A program made the position numbers and the translations under genes. Below, piece by piece: positions 1 through 8,630 of a stretch of DNA of 64,000 nucleotides. The notes below the pieces were generated by a model, which was not told where the DNA came from, did not search any database, and was given only the letters and a program-made list of their open reading frames with translations. Origin of the DNA: JALZKA01 sp963734015 (GTDB lineage: Bacteria; Actinomycetota; Thermoleophilia; Solirubrobacterales; 70-9); contig CAVTFG010000017.1 of the NCBI GenBank assembly GCA_963734015.1, positions 157,812-221,811 on the forward strand, in the 5' to 3' direction. Numbering within the stretch: the first letter of the stretch is position 1; each line of letters begins with the position of its first letter.

Positions 1-354
1 ATCTCCGCTCCGTGGGACGTGGTCGCCTCGAGCTTCACGCGGGCCGCGTCGGTTGGCATGACGATCGTCGCGGGAACCCCGTGGAGCTTCGCCGCGAGGG
101 CCACAGCCTGCGCATGGTTCCCTGACGAGACCGCGGCGACGCCGCGGCCGCGCTCGGCCGGCTCGAGCGAGGCGATCGCGTTGTAGGCGCCGCGGAACTT
201 GAACGAACCGGTCCGCTGGAGGCACTCCGCCTTGACGAACACCTGAGCCCCGGATTCACGGTCGAGCTCGGCGCGAGCTCAGCACCGGGGTGCGCCGCGC
301 GGCGCCCTCCAGGCGCGCCGCCGCGGCGCGGACGTGCTCGAGCGTGACGCTCAG
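1..354 (-). pseudogene. Threonine/serine ammonia-lyase, N-terminal part, frameshifted and cut by the window edge
   Basis: Reading leftward, the translation holds the fold-type II PLP enzyme signature GSFKFRGAYN, whose lysine would bind PLP, followed by AVSSGNHAQ, both typical of biosynthetic or catabolic threonine ammonia-lyases (threonine to 2-oxobutyrate). The first ~25 residues, ending RRTPVL, lie in a different frame from the rest. The switch is near position 270 in a GCGC-rich run, where two lost bases would explain it. No ATG, GTG or TTG lies in frame at the start; a CTG at 354 overlaps the stop of the peroxiredoxin gene, which suggests a translationally coupled pair. The C-terminal part lies outside the window. 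Family is clear; whether it is broken or misassembled is not. Confidence 0.72.
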
Positions 355-1022
355 CTCGCCTCGGCCTTCTCCTGCGAGACGATCCGCATCCAGGGCCGGG
401 GCGCTTCCCAGCCGTCCGGGTACTTCTCCTTCGCCTCGTCGTCGGAAACCGAGCCGGCGATGATCACGTCCTCGCCGGGCTGCCAGTTGACCGGCGTCGC
501 GACCTTGTGGTTCGCGGTCAGCTGCAGCGAGTCGATCACGCGGAGCACCTCGTCGAAGTTGCGGCCGGTCGTCATCGGATAGACGAGGATCAGCTTGATC
601 TTCTTGTCCGGGCCGATCACGAACACGTTGCGGACCGTCTGGTTGTCCGCCGGGGTCCGCTCGGTCGGATCGCCGCTGACGTCGGCGGGCAGCATCCCGT
701 AGGCCTTCGCGACCGCGAAGTCGGAGTCGGCGATGATCGGATAGTTCGGAGCCGAACCCTGCGTCTCGGCGATGTCGTCGGCCCACTGCTCGTGGTTCTC
801 GATCGGGTCGACCGAGATGCCGATGATCTTGGTGTTGCGGCTCGCGAAGTCGGGCTCGATCTTCGCCATGTAGCCGAGCTCCGTGGTGCAGACCGGAGTG
901 AAGTTGCGGGGGTGGGAGAACAGGACCGCCCAGGAGTCGCCGATCCAGTCGTGGAAGTTGATCGTCCCCTCGGTGCTCACCGCCTCGAAGTCGGGTGCGG
1001 TGTCGCCAATCGTGAGCGCCAT
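351..1022 (-). CDS. 1-Cys peroxiredoxin (Prx6 type)
   Basis: A 223-residue thioredoxin-fold peroxidase that reduces hydroperoxides in the cytoplasm. The peroxidatic cysteine is C45 in FTPVCTTEL. No second active-site cysteine is visible and the C-terminal extension (VNWQPGEDVII, then a PRPWMR segment) is that of the Prx6 subfamily, which is about 220 residues long. The ATG is preceded at good spacing by GAGGAGG. The gene's stop overlaps the putative start of the ammonia-lyase fragment downstream. It is divergent from the VOC gene at 1147. Confidence 0.93.
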   Translation of the reverse strand: MALTIGDTAPDFEAVSTEGTINFHDWIGDSWAVLFSHPRNFTPVCTTELGYMAKIEPDFASRNTKIIGISVDPIENHEQWADDIAETQGSAPNYPIIADSDFAVAKAYGMLPADVSGDPTERTPADNQTVRNVFVIGPDKKIKLILVYPMTTGRNFDEVLRVIDSLQLTANHKVATPVNWQPGEDVIIAGSVSDDEAKEKYPDGWEAPRPWMRIVSQEKAEAS

Positions 1023-1146
1023 TTTCGGCCTCCTCGTGCCTGGTTGCCTTTATCCGTAAACCTGACCCGATTTTGGCAGATGCGATTTCGCCGATGAGTC
1101 CGCGGGCCACGGGCAGTCTCATGAGTATCCAACCGAGGAGGGAGCC

Positions 1147-1548
1147 ATGCCCGAAGAGATGAGGATCACGCTCGAGGTGATCGTCGTCCCCGTCGCCGAC
1201 GTGGACCGGTCGAAGGAGTTCTACGAGGAACGCCTCGGCTTTCACGTCGACCACGACACCACCGTCGACGAGGAAACCCGGATCGTCCAGCTCACGCCAC
1301 CCGGATCCGGGTGCTCGATCGTGATCGCAAAGGGCATCCCGCAGATGGAGCCGGGCGCCCTGGAGGGGGTGCAGCTCGTCGTGAGCGACATCGACGCCGC
1401 CCGGTCGCTGTTCGTCGGTCGCGGGGTCGACGCGAGCGAGGTCGTGGTGCGCGGCCCGGCCGAGATGGACGGTTCGAAGTTCATCAGCTTTTCGGATCCC
1501 GACGGGAACGGCTGGGTCGTGCAGGAGCTGCGGGCGAGGGCGGCGTGA
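1147..1548 (+). CDS. VOC-family (glyoxalase/bleomycin-resistance fold) protein
   Basis: A 133-residue single-domain vicinal-oxygen-chelate protein. It opens with the usual beta strand and helix, VVPVADVDRSKEFYEERLGF, and closes with SFSDPDGNGWVVQEL, the C-terminal motif of the family. Members bind metals and act as dioxygenases, isomerases or antibiotic-binding proteins; nothing here fixes the substrate. A strong ribosome site (GAGGAGGGA) lies just before the ATG. The stop overlaps the GTG start of the next gene, so the two are probably co-translated. Confidence 0.88.
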   Translation: MPEEMRITLEVIVVPVADVDRSKEFYEERLGFHVDHDTTVDEETRIVQLTPPGSGCSIVIAKGIPQMEPGALEGVQLVVSDIDAARSLFVGRGVDASEVVVRGPAEMDGSKFISFSDPDGNGWVVQELRARAA

Positions 1549-2795
1549 CGGAGACCTCGCACCCCAATCGAGCTTCCGGCGCGGGAGTGCTACGTTCGAT
1601 CACTGGGATGACCGGCAACCCTGCGCGCCTCCAGGAACTTCTTGACGAGCAGGCTGCGCTGCGACGAGTCGCCACGATGGTCGCTCAGGACACACCGGCC
1701 GGCCAGCTGTTCGATCGCGTGTGTCAGGAGCTCGGCAGCGTGCTCGGCGTGAAGAGCACCGACATGGTTCGCTACGACGACGACGGGCAGGCGACGGTCG
1801 TCGGTGCCTGGGACTCGAGCGGCGAGCCGTCCTTCCCGGTCGGAGAGCGGGTCCCGATCGATCCCCAGACGGTCACGGGGAAGGTGTTCGCGACCGGCCA
1901 GCCGCAGCGGGTCGACGACTACAGCGGCGTCGAGGGCGAACTCGCCGCTCGGCTGCGGGAAGCAGGCTTCCTCTCGGTCGTCGGAGCGCCGATCAACGTC
2001 GCCGGGCGCATGTGGGGCAGCATCATGGCGACCAGCGCGAAGGCCGGCGCGTTCCCGGCGGATACGGAGCACCGGATCGGCGGCTTCGCCGAGCTGGTCA
2101 CGGCGGCGCTCGCGAACGCGGACGCGCGCGAGAAGCTCGCGACCTCACGAGCGCGGATCGTCGCCGCGGGAGATGCCGCGCGCAGGCGCATCGAGCGCGA
2201 CCTCCACGACGGCGCGCAGCAGCGCCTCGTCGCGCTCGCCCTCAACCTGCGCCTTCTAGAGGAGCGAGTGAGCGACGGCTCGGTCGTCGCCACTGGGCTC
2301 GCGACCGCGCGGGCCGACCTCGACCAGGCTCTGACGGAGCTCCGCGAGCTCGCGAGAGGGATTCATCCGGGCGTCCTGACCGAGCGCGGTCTCACGGCCG
2401 CCCTCGACGCGCTGGCGAAGCGCGCACCGATGCCGGTTGACCTCGAGGCCGACACAGGTTGCGACCGCGTCGCGCTCCCGCTGCAAACGACGGCCTATTT
2501 CGTGGTGGCCGAGGCGCTAACGAACACGACGAAGCACGCCGAGTGCAGTCGCGCCGGCGTGCGCGTGCAGCTCCAGGGTGAGTCGGTCGTCGTGGAGGTG
2601 AGTGACGACGGAACGGGCGGCGCGGACGCGAGCGGTTCCGGGCTCGGAGGACTCGCCGACCGGGTCAGCGCGCTCGACGGCGCCTTCGAGGTGATCAGCC
2701 CGGCCGGCGGCGGCACGACGATCCGAGCGCAGCTCCCACTCGCGTACTGCGAACGCCTCGAACAGGAGGTGGCGGTCGCGAGCTCGTCGGCCTGA
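1545..2795 (+). CDS. GAF-domain sensor histidine kinase (HisKA_3 / NarL-type partner)
   Basis: About 416 residues with the GTG start overlapping the VOC stop (GTGA); an internal ATG at 1608 is an alternative start. A GAF domain fills roughly residues 40-195. The HisKA_3 dimerization segment carries the phospho-acceptor H221 in ERDLHDGAQQRL, followed by an HATPase_c domain with an N-box (EALTNTTKHA) and a glycine-rich GSGLGGLADR. There are no membrane segments, so the sensor is cytoplasmic. Kinases of this class phosphorylate NarL/FixJ-type regulators; no response regulator is adjacent, so it is an orphan here. Confidence 0.9.
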   Translation: MTETSHPNRASGAGVLRSITGMTGNPARLQELLDEQAALRRVATMVAQDTPAGQLFDRVCQELGSVLGVKSTDMVRYDDDGQATVVGAWDSSGEPSFPVGERVPIDPQTVTGKVFATGQPQRVDDYSGVEGELAARLREAGFLSVVGAPINVAGRMWGSIMATSAKAGAFPADTEHRIGGFAELVTAALANADAREKLATSRARIVAAGDAARRRIERDLHDGAQQRLVALALNLRLLEERVSDGSVVATGLATARADLDQALTELRELARGIHPGVLTERGLTAALDALAKRAPMPVDLEADTGCDRVALPLQTTAYFVVAEALTNTTKHAECSRAGVRVQLQGESVVVEVSDDGTGGADASGSGLGGLADRVSALDGAFEVISPAGGGTTIRAQLPLAYCERLEQEVAVASSSA

Positions 2796-2819
2796 GCCCT
2801 AAGGCTTCCCGCCGCCGAT

Positions 2820-2867
2820 CAGCGGAGGGGGAGGGACTCGAACCCTCGATGGACGAGAAACGCCCAT
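2820..2867 (-). repeat. Candidate distal attachment site: copy of the tRNA-Ser(CGA) 3' end
   Basis: These 48 bases match 8631-8678, the 3' half of the intact tRNA-Ser(CGA) gene from variable arm to 3' end, in the same orientation with one mismatch (C2837 against T8648). The tRNA 5' half is absent here. An intact tRNA at one end and a 3' fragment at the other is the usual footprint of tyrosine-recombinase integration into a tRNA gene. Confidence 0.8.
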
Positions 2868-2979
2868 GGATGATGACCATGCGCACCAGGGGCGTTAGGG
2901 TTCGAAACTGGAGATGCTCATCGTCGTTGCGCAGCGGAGGGATGTGGCTCGCCTTCGCATCGAGAGGCGCGGGCGGCGT

Positions 2980-3558
2980 TCAGCGGCGGTCGAGCGCGTG
3001 TGTTGTGAGTTGGGCCAGCACGGTCCCGGCGAGGGCCCCGGTGAGGACATCGCCGGGATAGTGCACCCCGGTGTGCACACGCGAGTACGCGACCAGCGCG
3101 GCGAGTCCCTGCAGCGGGATCGAGACCACTGGAAGGGCGTGACCGACTCCGGTCGCGAAGGCGAAGGCGGCGGCGGTGTGGCCCGAGGGGAACGATGTCG
3201 AGCCCGGCATCCTCGTCTGTCGCGCGAGCGGGACGTGCTCGGCGACGCGGTCCGGGCGCCGGCGGCCCCCCAGCGGCTTCAGCACGAGGTTTGCCACGGT
3301 CGCGGTGACCCCGACCGAGACGAGGCCGTCCCTCGCAGCACGCCGGCCGCGGCGCCCACCGAATCCCGCGATGAGCGCGGCTGCCGCAAGCGACAGCTTC
3401 GAGTAGTCCGCCGCGGCCGTGAGGCGGGACATCGCGGTGTCGAGCGCGGTCGTCGGCGTCTGTGCGATCGCCGCATAGACGGCGAGGTCGACGCGCTCGG
3501 CGTCGCGGAGCCAGGTGGGTCCCGGCGGTGGCTCGGGGGTGGCGTCGACGGAGCTCAT
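2980..3558 (-). CDS. PAP2-superfamily phosphatase
   Basis: A 192-residue protein with the three phosphatase motifs in order: KPLGGRRRPDR (KX6RP type), PSGHT, and SRVHTGVHYPGD with the catalytic histidine. Such enzymes dephosphorylate phosphatidate or undecaprenyl-pyrophosphate-type lipids. Several hydrophobic stretches between the motifs (near AAALIAGF, VSVGVTATVANL, LAGTVLAQL) suggest a membrane enzyme. It is divergent from a diacylglycerol-kinase-like gene with about 17 bp between the starts, so the pair could balance phosphorylation and dephosphorylation of one lipid pool; that link is inference. Confidence 0.88.
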   Translation of the reverse strand: MSSVDATPEPPPGPTWLRDAERVDLAVYAAIAQTPTTALDTAMSRLTAAADYSKLSLAAAALIAGFGGRRGRRAARDGLVSVGVTATVANLVLKPLGGRRRPDRVAEHVPLARQTRMPGSTSFPSGHTAAAFAFATGVGHALPVVSIPLQGLAALVAYSRVHTGVHYPGDVLTGALAGTVLAQLTTHALDRR

Positions 3559-3575
3559 GGGCGGCTGATGATGCT

Positions 3576-4859
3576 ATGACCGGCAGACAGCTCGCGGCAG
3601 CCGGAGCGCCGCTGCTGCTCTTCGCCGCTCTGGCGCTCGCACTGATCGTCGCCGTCCAGGAGTTCCCGAAGGGCCTGGTCGTCCTCGGCCTGGTGTTGGT
3701 CGCGGGGCTGGTCGGCTGGTACGGGATCCTGCGGCGCGGCGCAGCCCGCGTCGCCGGCCTCTCGCTGGGCGCGGTCGCGCTCGCGGCGGCGCTCCTCCTG
3801 CTCCTCAACGACCGCGCGGTCGAGATCGCGCTGATCATCGGCGGGATCCTGGCGGCCGGCGCATGCGCGCGAGCAGCGGTGAGCCGGCGCACACCGCTGG
3901 CGCCCGCGTCGGCGCCGGAACACCCGGTCCTGATCTTCAATCCGAAGTCCGGCGGCGGCAAGGCAGAGAAGTTCGCCGTCGCGGACGAGGCGCGGGCGCG
4001 CGGTATCGAGGCGATCGAGCTGACCCGCGGCCATGACCTCGAAACGATCGCCAGGGATGCGGTCGCCCGCGGCGCGGACGCGCTCGCGATGGCCGGCGGC
4101 GACGGGTCGCAGGCGATCGTCGCCGCGATCGCCTCAGAGCTCGACCTTCCCTACGCGTGCATCCCGTCCGGGACGCGAAACCACTTCGCCCTCGACCTGG
4201 GGGTGGATCGCGACGACGTCGTCGGCGCGCTCGACGCGTTCGTGGGCGGCGGCGAGCGCCGCGTCGACCTCGCGGAGGTCAACGGACAGGTTTTCGTCAA
4301 CAACGTCTCGCTGGGCCTTTACGCAGAGGCGGTGCAGCGCGAGGGCTACCGCGACGCCAAGATCCGCACGCTGATCGACACGGTGCCCGACGCCCTCGAC
4401 CCCTCGGGGCCGGGGCTCGACCTGCGCTGGACGGGCCCCGACGGCCATGAGCATCGCTCGGGAGCCATGATCCTGGTCTCGAACAACCGCTACCGGCTCG
4501 GGCGCCAGGTCGGCTCCGGGACCCGGCCGAAGATCGACGACGGCCTGCTCGGGATCACGATCGCCGGAGCACCCACAGGCGGGGGAGGCAGCCGGCGACT
4601 GCCGCAGCAACCGGTGCGGGCGTGGAGCGCACAGACCTTCGAGGTCGATGCCGCCGCCCCGGTTCCGGCCGGGATCGACGGCGAGGCGGTCGAGCTCGTG
4701 CCTCCGCTTCGCTTTAGCATCCGCCCGGGCGTCCTACGCGTGCGAATCGCCCCGCAGCATCCCGGTGCCTCGCCGTCGGCGTACCTGCCCGAGGGCTTCA
4801 GCGACAGCCTGCGCACACTCGCGCGGATTGCATTCAAACCACGACAGAAGGAGACCTGA
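3576..4859 (+). CDS. Membrane-linked diacylglycerol/lipid kinase family protein
   Basis: About 427 residues. The first ~100 residues hold four predicted membrane segments (roughly 8-27, 33-52, 60-78, 84-101). A DAGK catalytic domain follows, beginning PVLIFNPKSGGGKAEKF with the nucleotide-binding motif MAGGDGSQAIV and then CIPSGTRNHFALDLG. It would phosphorylate diacylglycerol, sphingoid or a similar lipid at the membrane. The start at 3576 gives the full first helix. Its TGA overlaps the ATG of the next gene, heading a three-gene coupled operon with amphi-Trp and DUF2252 genes. Confidence 0.88.
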   Translation: MTGRQLAAAGAPLLLFAALALALIVAVQEFPKGLVVLGLVLVAGLVGWYGILRRGAARVAGLSLGAVALAAALLLLLNDRAVEIALIIGGILAAGACARAAVSRRTPLAPASAPEHPVLIFNPKSGGGKAEKFAVADEARARGIEAIELTRGHDLETIARDAVARGADALAMAGGDGSQAIVAAIASELDLPYACIPSGTRNHFALDLGVDRDDVVGALDAFVGGGERRVDLAEVNGQVFVNNVSLGLYAEAVQREGYRDAKIRTLIDTVPDALDPSGPGLDLRWTGPDGHEHRSGAMILVSNNRYRLGRQVGSGTRPKIDDGLLGITIAGAPTGGGGSRRLPQQPVRAWSAQTFEVDAAAPVPAGIDGEAVELVPPLRFSIRPGVLRVRIAPQHPGASPSAYLPEGFSDSLRTLARIAFKPRQKET

Positions 4860-5077
4860 TGGACATCGTCGAGATCGAGCAGAAGGAAAAGGTCAGCCGT
4901 GCAGAGGTCGTCAGCAGGCTGCGAAAGCTGGCGACCATGCTCGCCAAGGGCAACGACGTCAAGTTCGACCAGGGCGGGATGTCGATGACGGTCCACGTCC
5001 CGGACGAAGTCGAGCTCAAGATCGAGCTGGAGGTGGAGACCGACGAGCGCGAGCTCGAGATCGAGCTGAAGTGGTGA
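4859..5077 (+). CDS. amphi-Trp domain-containing protein
   Basis: A 72-residue acidic protein matching the amphi-Trp domain: a basic helix (VSRAEVVSRLRKLATML), a short strand pair with GGMSMTVHVPDEVELKIELE, and a C-terminal amphipathic strand ending in a tryptophan (IELKW). Function of the family is unknown. The start overlaps the lipid-kinase stop (TGATG) and its stop overlaps the GTG of the DUF2252 gene, so all three proteins are probably made in step. A strong GAAGGAG ribosome site precedes the ATG. Confidence 0.85.
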   Translation: MDIVEIEQKEKVSRAEVVSRLRKLATMLAKGNDVKFDQGGMSMTVHVPDEVELKIELEVETDERELEIELKW

Positions 5078-6507
5078 CGGCGAGCGCGACCACACCCCCC
5101 GCCGCCGACCTTGCAAGGGACCTGCCGCCGAGCGCGCGCGCAGCGGCCGGCAAGGCGGCACGAGAGCGCGCGCCACGCTCCGGTCACGGTGAATGGACGC
5201 CGGCTACCGACCGCCCCAACCCGGTCGATGTGCTGGAGGGCCAGGCGGCGGATCGCGTCGCCGAGCTCGTCCCCCTGCGGTACGGTCGCATGCTCGTCTC
5301 CGCGTTCACCTTCTACCGGGGCGCCGCGGCGATCATGGCCGCCGACCTGGCGGCCACGCCGAGCTCGGGCTTCTGGGTTCAGGCGTGCGGAGACGCGCAT
5401 CTCTCGAACATCGGCGGCTATGCGTCGCCCGATCGTGGCCTGGTCGTCGACATCAATGACTTCGATGAGACCCTCCCCGGTCCGTGGGAGTGGGACGTCA
5501 AGCGGCTCGCTGCCAGCTTCGAGATCGCGGGCCGCGACCGCGGTTTCTCCGGCGCCCTGCGGCGCAAGATCGTGCTCACCGTCGCCGAGACTTATCGAGA
5601 GGACATGCGTCGCCTCGCCGGGTTCAGCAATCTCGCCGTCTGGTACCGGCGCGTGGACGTTGCGCAGATCCGCGAGCACTTCCAGGCAGACGTCAGCAGC
5701 AAGGATCTGAAGCGGTTCGACCGCAACGTCGCCAAGGCCCGTCGCAAGGATCGCCTGCGCGCGTTCACGAAGCTCACAGAGCGCGTTGACGGCGAGGTGC
5801 GGATCCGAAGCGATCCTCCCGTGCTCGTCCCGATGGAAGAGATGTTCTCGGGCAAGGAGCTCGACACGGCCGTGAGCAGGCTCGGCGCCATCGTCGATGG
5901 GTATCGCGACAGCCTTATCCCCGACCGCCGGCGTCTGCTGGACGGGTATCGGCTGGTCCACATCGCGCGAAAAGTCGTCGGCGTCGGCAGCGTCGGGACC
6001 CGGGCGTGGATCGCGCTCCTGCTCGGACGCGACGAGAACGACCCGCTGTTCCTTCAGATCAAGGAGGCGCAGCCATCGGTGCTCGAGCCCTACACGGCGC
6101 CCAGCGAGTACGCCGAGCAGGGCCAGCGCGTGGTCGAGGGCCAACGGCTCACGCAGGCCGCCAGCGACATCTTTCTCGGCTGGCTGAGCACGACCGGACC
6201 GGACGACAAGAAGCGGGACTTCTACGTCCGCCAGCTCTGGGACCAGAAAGCCTCGGTGCAGGTCGACCTGCTGTCGCCCGCGGGGCTGAGCGCCTACGCG
6301 CAGATCTGCGGGGCGATCCTCGCGCGCGCCCACGCGCGCACCGGCGACCGGATCGCGATCGCCGCGTACCTCGGTGTCGGGAGCCGTTTTGATGAAGCGA
6401 TAGCGGACTTCGCCGATGCGTACGCGGATCAGAACGAGGACGACTACCGGGCCCTACGCCAGGCGGCCGAGGACGGTCGCATCGCCGTCGCATCGGAACC
6501 GACGTAG
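5074..6507 (+). CDS. DUF2252 family protein
   Basis: About 477 residues beginning at the GTG that overlaps the upstream stop (GTGA). The family core is recognisable from RMLVSAFTFYRGAAAIMA, then CGDAHLSNIGGY and DINDFDETLPGPWEWDVKRL, whose H/N/D residues resemble those of kinase-like phosphotransferases. The second half has LFLQIKEAQPSVLEPY and a C-terminal ARAHARTGD segment. No signal peptide or membrane helix is visible, so it should be cytoplasmic. The biological role of DUF2252 is not established; the kinase comparison is mine. Confidence 0.87.
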   Translation: MTASATTPPAADLARDLPPSARAAAGKAARERAPRSGHGEWTPATDRPNPVDVLEGQAADRVAELVPLRYGRMLVSAFTFYRGAAAIMAADLAATPSSGFWVQACGDAHLSNIGGYASPDRGLVVDINDFDETLPGPWEWDVKRLAASFEIAGRDRGFSGALRRKIVLTVAETYREDMRRLAGFSNLAVWYRRVDVAQIREHFQADVSSKDLKRFDRNVAKARRKDRLRAFTKLTERVDGEVRIRSDPPVLVPMEEMFSGKELDTAVSRLGAIVDGYRDSLIPDRRRLLDGYRLVHIARKVVGVGSVGTRAWIALLLGRDENDPLFLQIKEAQPSVLEPYTAPSEYAEQGQRVVEGQRLTQAASDIFLGWLSTTGPDDKKRDFYVRQLWDQKASVQVDLLSPAGLSAYAQICGAILARAHARTGDRIAIAAYLGVGSRFDEAIADFADAYADQNEDDYRALRQAAEDGRIAVASEPT

Positions 6508-6522
6508 GGCACGATCCAGGCG

Positions 6523-7797
6523 CTAACCGCGCTCCAGCCAGGCGCGGGCGCGGGTCATATTGGACGGGGCACCTTCCAACGGCGGTGCCGTGTCACTGGG
6601 GTGGCGCTCGAACCAGCGCGCGTAGCGGTCGGCGAGGGGGGCGGCGGTGAAGCCGTGGGCGAAGACCGAGAGCCCGACGGTGATGTAGGTCGCGAGGACG
6701 ATCAGATCCTGGTGGGGGAGCTGGGACTCCTCGATCAGGATCACCGCGAACACGATCGAGGCCAGGCCGCGAGGCCCGAACCAGCCCAGGAAGCCGAGCG
6801 TCGGCACCCGTGCGTGCGAGCCGAACATCCCGATCGCGACGGGCACCATCCGGACGACCGTCAGGCTCAGGAACGCATACAGCGCGAGCTCCCAGCTCAG
6901 CTCCCCGAGCGCGGGTCCGAGCAGGATCGCTCCAAAGAGCACGAACGTGACGCCGTTGAGCACGCTCCCCACCTCGTCGGTCAGCCGGTTCACGTCCTCG
7001 GGGTCGCGCTTGATCGCCACCCGGAACACGATGCCGCCGACGAAGGCGGCGATAAAGCCCGATCCGTCGAGGGCGCTCGCGGTGCCGTAGGCGAGGGCGG
7101 CACCGGCGGCCGGGATCACCTGGCGCCAGGTGCCCGCGATCAGGCCCCTGCGGCCGGCGTGGATCAGGATCCCCGCGATCAGGAGCCCGGCGGCCACCCC
7201 GCCGATGACCCCGAAGCCGATCTCTTCGAGCAGCAGCGTCCCGGCGCTTCGGCCCTCCGCGATCTCCGACTCCACGTCGGCCACGGCGACGGCGGCGAAC
7301 AAGAGCGGCACGCAGATCCCGTCGTTGAGACCGCTCTCGACATTGAGGCTCTGGCGGATCTGGCCCGGGACACGCGGCTCGGTCACGACCGCCTGGCCGA
7401 GGGCGGCGTCGGTGGGCGCCAGGATCACCCCCAGGATCAGGGCCTCGCCGAACGTCATCTGATCGAAGATCACCGCGGCCGCCAGCGCCCCGAGGCCGAT
7501 GGTCAGCGGCAGGCCGATTCCCAGCAGGCGCAGCGGCACCGAGATCTCGCGCCTCAGTGCTGCGAAGTCGATCCGAGCGGCGTCGGAGAAGAGCACCAGC
7601 GCCAATGTCGCCTCGGCCAGCGCTCGCACGGTCGAACTCGTGCTCGAGAGCTCGACCGCGTCGAGGACCTCGGGCCCGACGAGGATCCCGATCGAGACGA
7701 ACAGGATCGCGGGTGTGATCGGCGATCCCGACAGGCGCTTCGAGACGGCGGCGACGGCGATCAGCGCCAGCGCCAGGATCGCGAGTGACCACTCCAT
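6523..7797 (-). CDS. Cation:proton antiporter, CPA1/NhaP type
   Basis: A 424-residue polytopic membrane protein with about 12 hydrophobic segments. The diagnostic motifs are LAPTDAALGQAVV and LNVESGLNDGICVPLLF, the ND pair lying in the ion-binding helix of Na+/H+ exchangers. It would exchange monovalent cations for protons across the cytoplasmic membrane. A short hydrophilic C-terminal tail follows the last helix. It is convergent with the DUF2252 gene (16 bp apart) and is part of the segment bounded by tRNA-Ser repeats. Confidence 0.9.
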   Translation of the reverse strand: MEWSLAILALALIAVAAVSKRLSGSPITPAILFVSIGILVGPEVLDAVELSSTSSTVRALAEATLALVLFSDAARIDFAALRREISVPLRLLGIGLPLTIGLGALAAAVIFDQMTFGEALILGVILAPTDAALGQAVVTEPRVPGQIRQSLNVESGLNDGICVPLLFAAVAVADVESEIAEGRSAGTLLLEEIGFGVIGGVAAGLLIAGILIHAGRRGLIAGTWRQVIPAAGAALAYGTASALDGSGFIAAFVGGIVFRVAIKRDPEDVNRLTDEVGSVLNGVTFVLFGAILLGPALGELSWELALYAFLSLTVVRMVPVAIGMFGSHARVPTLGFLGWFGPRGLASIVFAVILIEESQLPHQDLIVLATYITVGLSVFAHGFTAAPLADRYARWFERHPSDTAPPLEGAPSNMTRARAWLERG

Positions 7798-7947
7798 TCA
7801 GATCCGTTCGCTCGCGGGAGGAGTCGAGGGTCGATCTATGGATCGACGCCGTGGGGCTGGTCCGGCGAGAAGTGCAACGTCACGGCTACTGCTGGTCGTC
7901 CAAAAGCGATACTTCTGTCCCCGGACGCCGCCGCGCGCGCCCAGGGA

Positions 7948-8217
7948 TCAGCTTCCCAGCACCTTCGCCTTCTCGCTGGCGAACTCCTCATCCGTGAGCA
8001 CGCCTTGTTCGTGAAGCTGACCGAGCTCCTTCAGTCGCTCCGTGGTCTCGGCCGTCACTCCAGCCGACGCCGCTGGGGCGGGGGCGGTGGGCTCAGCCTG
8101 CGGCGCGCTGTCCTGCTGCTCTGCAGCTTGCTTCTCGTCCATGTGCTTCTTGGCAGCGACGGCGGCTCCGCCGAGTGCGGCTAAACGTCGTCTGCGTTGG
8201 CGTCTGTCTTGCCCCAT
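7948..8217 (-). CDS. SHOCT-domain small protein
   Basis: An 89-residue protein. The N-terminus is very basic (QDRRQRRRRLAALGG), the middle is a low-complexity A/P/E/Q linker, and the last ~30 residues form a SHOCT domain (TERLKELGQLHEQGVLTDEEF). SHOCT domains are short helical oligomerisation modules found at the ends of many small proteins. The ATG at 8217 was chosen because AAGGAGA lies eight bases upstream. No catalytic residues are visible. Confidence 0.8.
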   Translation of the reverse strand: MGQDRRQRRRRLAALGGAAVAAKKHMDEKQAAEQQDSAPQAEPTAPAPAASAGVTAETTERLKELGQLHEQGVLTDEEFASEKAKVLGS

Positions 8218-8313
8218 GCTCGTCCTCTCCTTTGATTCGATCCTCGTCGAGCGTCTCACAGGCTTTCCGGATCGACAAGTCGTCGACCCCTGGCGGAATG
8301 GCTCGTGGAAGTT

Positions 8314-8333
8314 CTGCTTTCTATGCAAAGCAG
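8314..8333. repeat. 20-bp perfect hairpin of the GCTTTGCATRGAAAGC family
   Basis: Arms CTGCTTT and AAAGCAG flank a six-base loop. Read on the minus strand the loop is GCATAG. It lies about 100 bp upstream of the SHOCT gene. Related hairpins are at 43650-43669 and 61010-61029, the last with compensating changes in the arms. Confidence 0.6.
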
Positions 8334-8499
8334 CTAGAGACCCTGGGGTTCGTCTACCCCTCGTGACGGTCAAGTTGATTGCCTGCGCGCTGGTGGGAGC
8401 TGGCGAGGGTGGTCGAGACGTACAAACTCGCGTTGCTTGGCTCGGACGGCAGCCTCCGCTCGACGGTCGCCTAGAGACGGCCTCCAATTCCCGGGTGTC

Positions 8500-8533
8500 A
8501 TGGGGACGGCTATGGGTACGGCATGGGTACGAG
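8500..8533. repeat. Three short direct repeats beside the tRNA-Ser attachment site
   Basis: Copies start at 8500, 8512 and 8523 (ATGGGGACGGC, ATGGGTACGGC, ATGGGTACGAG), an 11-12 bp period that would place them on one face of the helix. They lie ~100 bp from the tRNA 3' end, inside the putative island, where arm-type integrase or excisionase sites are expected. That role is inference. Confidence 0.5.
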
Positions 8534-8599
8534 ATCAGGCATCTTGTGATCCCGAGTGACCCTGAGTGACCTGCCCGTCTACGCGCGTGGACTCCGATG

Positions 8600-8622
8600 G
8601 ATTCGCTTGAACAAGCCGAATC
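8600..8622. terminator. Inverted repeat downstream of tRNA-Ser(CGA)
   Basis: GATTCGCTTG, AA, CAAG-C-CGAATC forms a ten-base-pair inverted repeat with one bulged C, nine bases past the 3' repeat boundary on the minus strand. It could be the tRNA terminator (no T-tract) or an element-end binding site. A very similar repeat occurs at 55421-55446 beside a tRNA-Arg fragment. Confidence 0.5.
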
Positions 8623-8630
8623 TGACTTGA

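Noticed and set aside
2868..2979. Possible remainder of a tRNA next to the 2820 repeat (CGTTAGGGTTCGAAACTGG)
   Set aside because: A GGTTCGAA core is present but no flanking stems can be paired into a tRNA, and it does not match the tRNA-Ser 5' half.
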